In this document: positions 23,435-23,824 of the stretch, one piece after another | Numbering within the stretch: position 1 is the stretch's first letter | How the letters are laid out: each line of letters opens with the position of its first letter | NCBI GenBank assembly: GCA_964400165.1 | Contig: CAYNSX010000038.1 | Location: 1-23,824 of the forward strand | DNA length: 23,824 nucleotides | Reading direction: 5' to 3' | Source: CAYNSX01 sp964400165 | Lineage (GTDB): Bacteria > Armatimonadota > Hebobacteria > CAYNSX01 | Notes under the pieces: generated by a model | Told to the model about the DNA's origin: nothing | Databases searched by the model: none | Seen by the model: only the letters and a program-made list of their open reading frames with translations | Position numbers and translations under genes: made by a program

Positions 23435-23824
23435 TCAGTTTTCGGCGGGCGGCAGGGCGGCTCGCATGGCGTCGCGCGGGGCGGGCTGGCCCGTCCAGGC
23501 GGTGAACGAGGCGGCCCCTTGGGCGAGCAGCAGGTCACGCCCGCCGAGGACGCGCCCGGCGCGTGCCCGGGCGCGCTGCTCGAGCGCGGTGGCGCCGGGC
23601 TGATAGACAAAATCGAAGACGGAGTGGCGCGCGGACAGCGCGTCGTCGTCGAGCGGGAGTTCGGCGGCGTCGAAGGTGAGGCCGGCGGGCGTGGCGTTGA
23701 GCAGCAGATCGGCGGCGGCGAGTGCGACGCGCACCGGGCCCGGCGCCCAGGGGATGACACTGCCCTGCGGCGCCAGCGCGGCGACGGCTTCGGACTTCTC
23801 GAGCGACCGGCCGCAGACCCAGAT
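23435..23824 (-). CDS. aroE: Shikimate dehydrogenase, C-terminal part (5' end outside window)
   Basis: 129 residues are visible, ending at TGA 23435-23437. The enzyme reduces 3-dehydroshikimate to shikimate with NADPH in chorismate synthesis in the cytoplasm. The visible part begins IWVCGRSLEKSEAVAAL, matching the NADP-binding strand and the basic 'NRT'-like loop. It continues with DLLLNATPAGL (the NATPxG motif), then VFDFVYQPGATALEQRARAR, GRDLLLAQGAASFTAWTG and a final helix, all in the family order. The substrate-binding N-domain lies beyond the right edge. GTG 23734 is internal and not a real start. It precedes the pilus genes on the same strand but is separated by 272 bases and is probably not functionally linked. 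Confidence 0.93.
   Translation of the reverse strand: MWVCGRSLEKSEAVAALAPQGSVIPWAPGPVRVALAAADLLLNATPAGLTFDAAELPLDDDALSARHSVFDFVYQPGATALEQRARARAGRVLGGRDLLLAQGAASFTAWTGQPAPRDAMRAALPPAEN

Noticed and set aside
1..23824. CRISPR arrays, transposases, phage genes, tRNA or rRNA
   Set aside because: I found no direct-repeat array, transposase motif, cloverleaf or rRNA-like sequence; the ordered pilus locus fits a stable chromosomal region.

Overview
The window is a high-GC, gene-dense stretch of a bacterial chromosome, almost certainly a draft or metagenome scaffold because it carries a 10-base N run at 6990-6999. Every convincing gene lies on the minus strand. Read from high to low coordinates, it is the 3' end of aroE followed by one long type IV pilus locus. 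The pilin style fits Armatimonadota best: AFTLIELLVV/GFTLIELLIV N-termini, 'SNLRQVGLALLQY'-type helices and a near H-X9-DG C-terminal motif. Planctomycetota or another deep lineage is possible. This placement is an inference; there is no marker gene.

Layout in transcription order: aroE (partial, 23435-23824); a 272-base spacer with two candidate promoters; pilB (21414-23162); pilT (20100-21326); pilC (18810-20075); the prepilin peptidase pilD (17647 to about 18750, with no ordinary start codon); two pilin-like proteins (16647-17528 and 15695-16579); then three proteins that look like PilV, PilW and PilX minor pilins but are unusually large (13671-15698, 12274-13671, 10008-12287); and two giant exported propeller-type proteins (5198-10006, and 5201 running off the left edge). 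The last six junctions are overlapping or nearly touching (GTGA, TGATG, a 14-base overlap, a 1-base gap, ATGA), so the minor pilins and giant proteins look translationally coupled.

How it probably works: PilB powers extension and PilT retraction through the PilC platform. PilD cleaves the pilins. The PilV/W/X-like proteins with large beta-rich ectodomains would form a tip or priming complex that carries the two giant proteins. The last one contains a PilY1-like propeller signature (DLDEDN followed by YFGDLGG), a DUF11 domain and a tandem repeated beta domain, which makes it a candidate tip adhesin or mechanosensor. PilM/N/O/Q are not in this window.

The most interesting points are the edge-truncated giant PilY1-like protein; its partner, which seems to combine a ThuA/amidotransferase-like N-terminus with PQQ-like and NHL-like blades; oversized minor pilins that share a repeated strand-hairpin-strand motif; a prepilin peptidase without an ATG/GTG/TTG start; and a strong depletion of the tetranucleotide ACGT across the whole window. 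I saw no tRNA, rRNA, CRISPR array, insertion sequence or phage gene.
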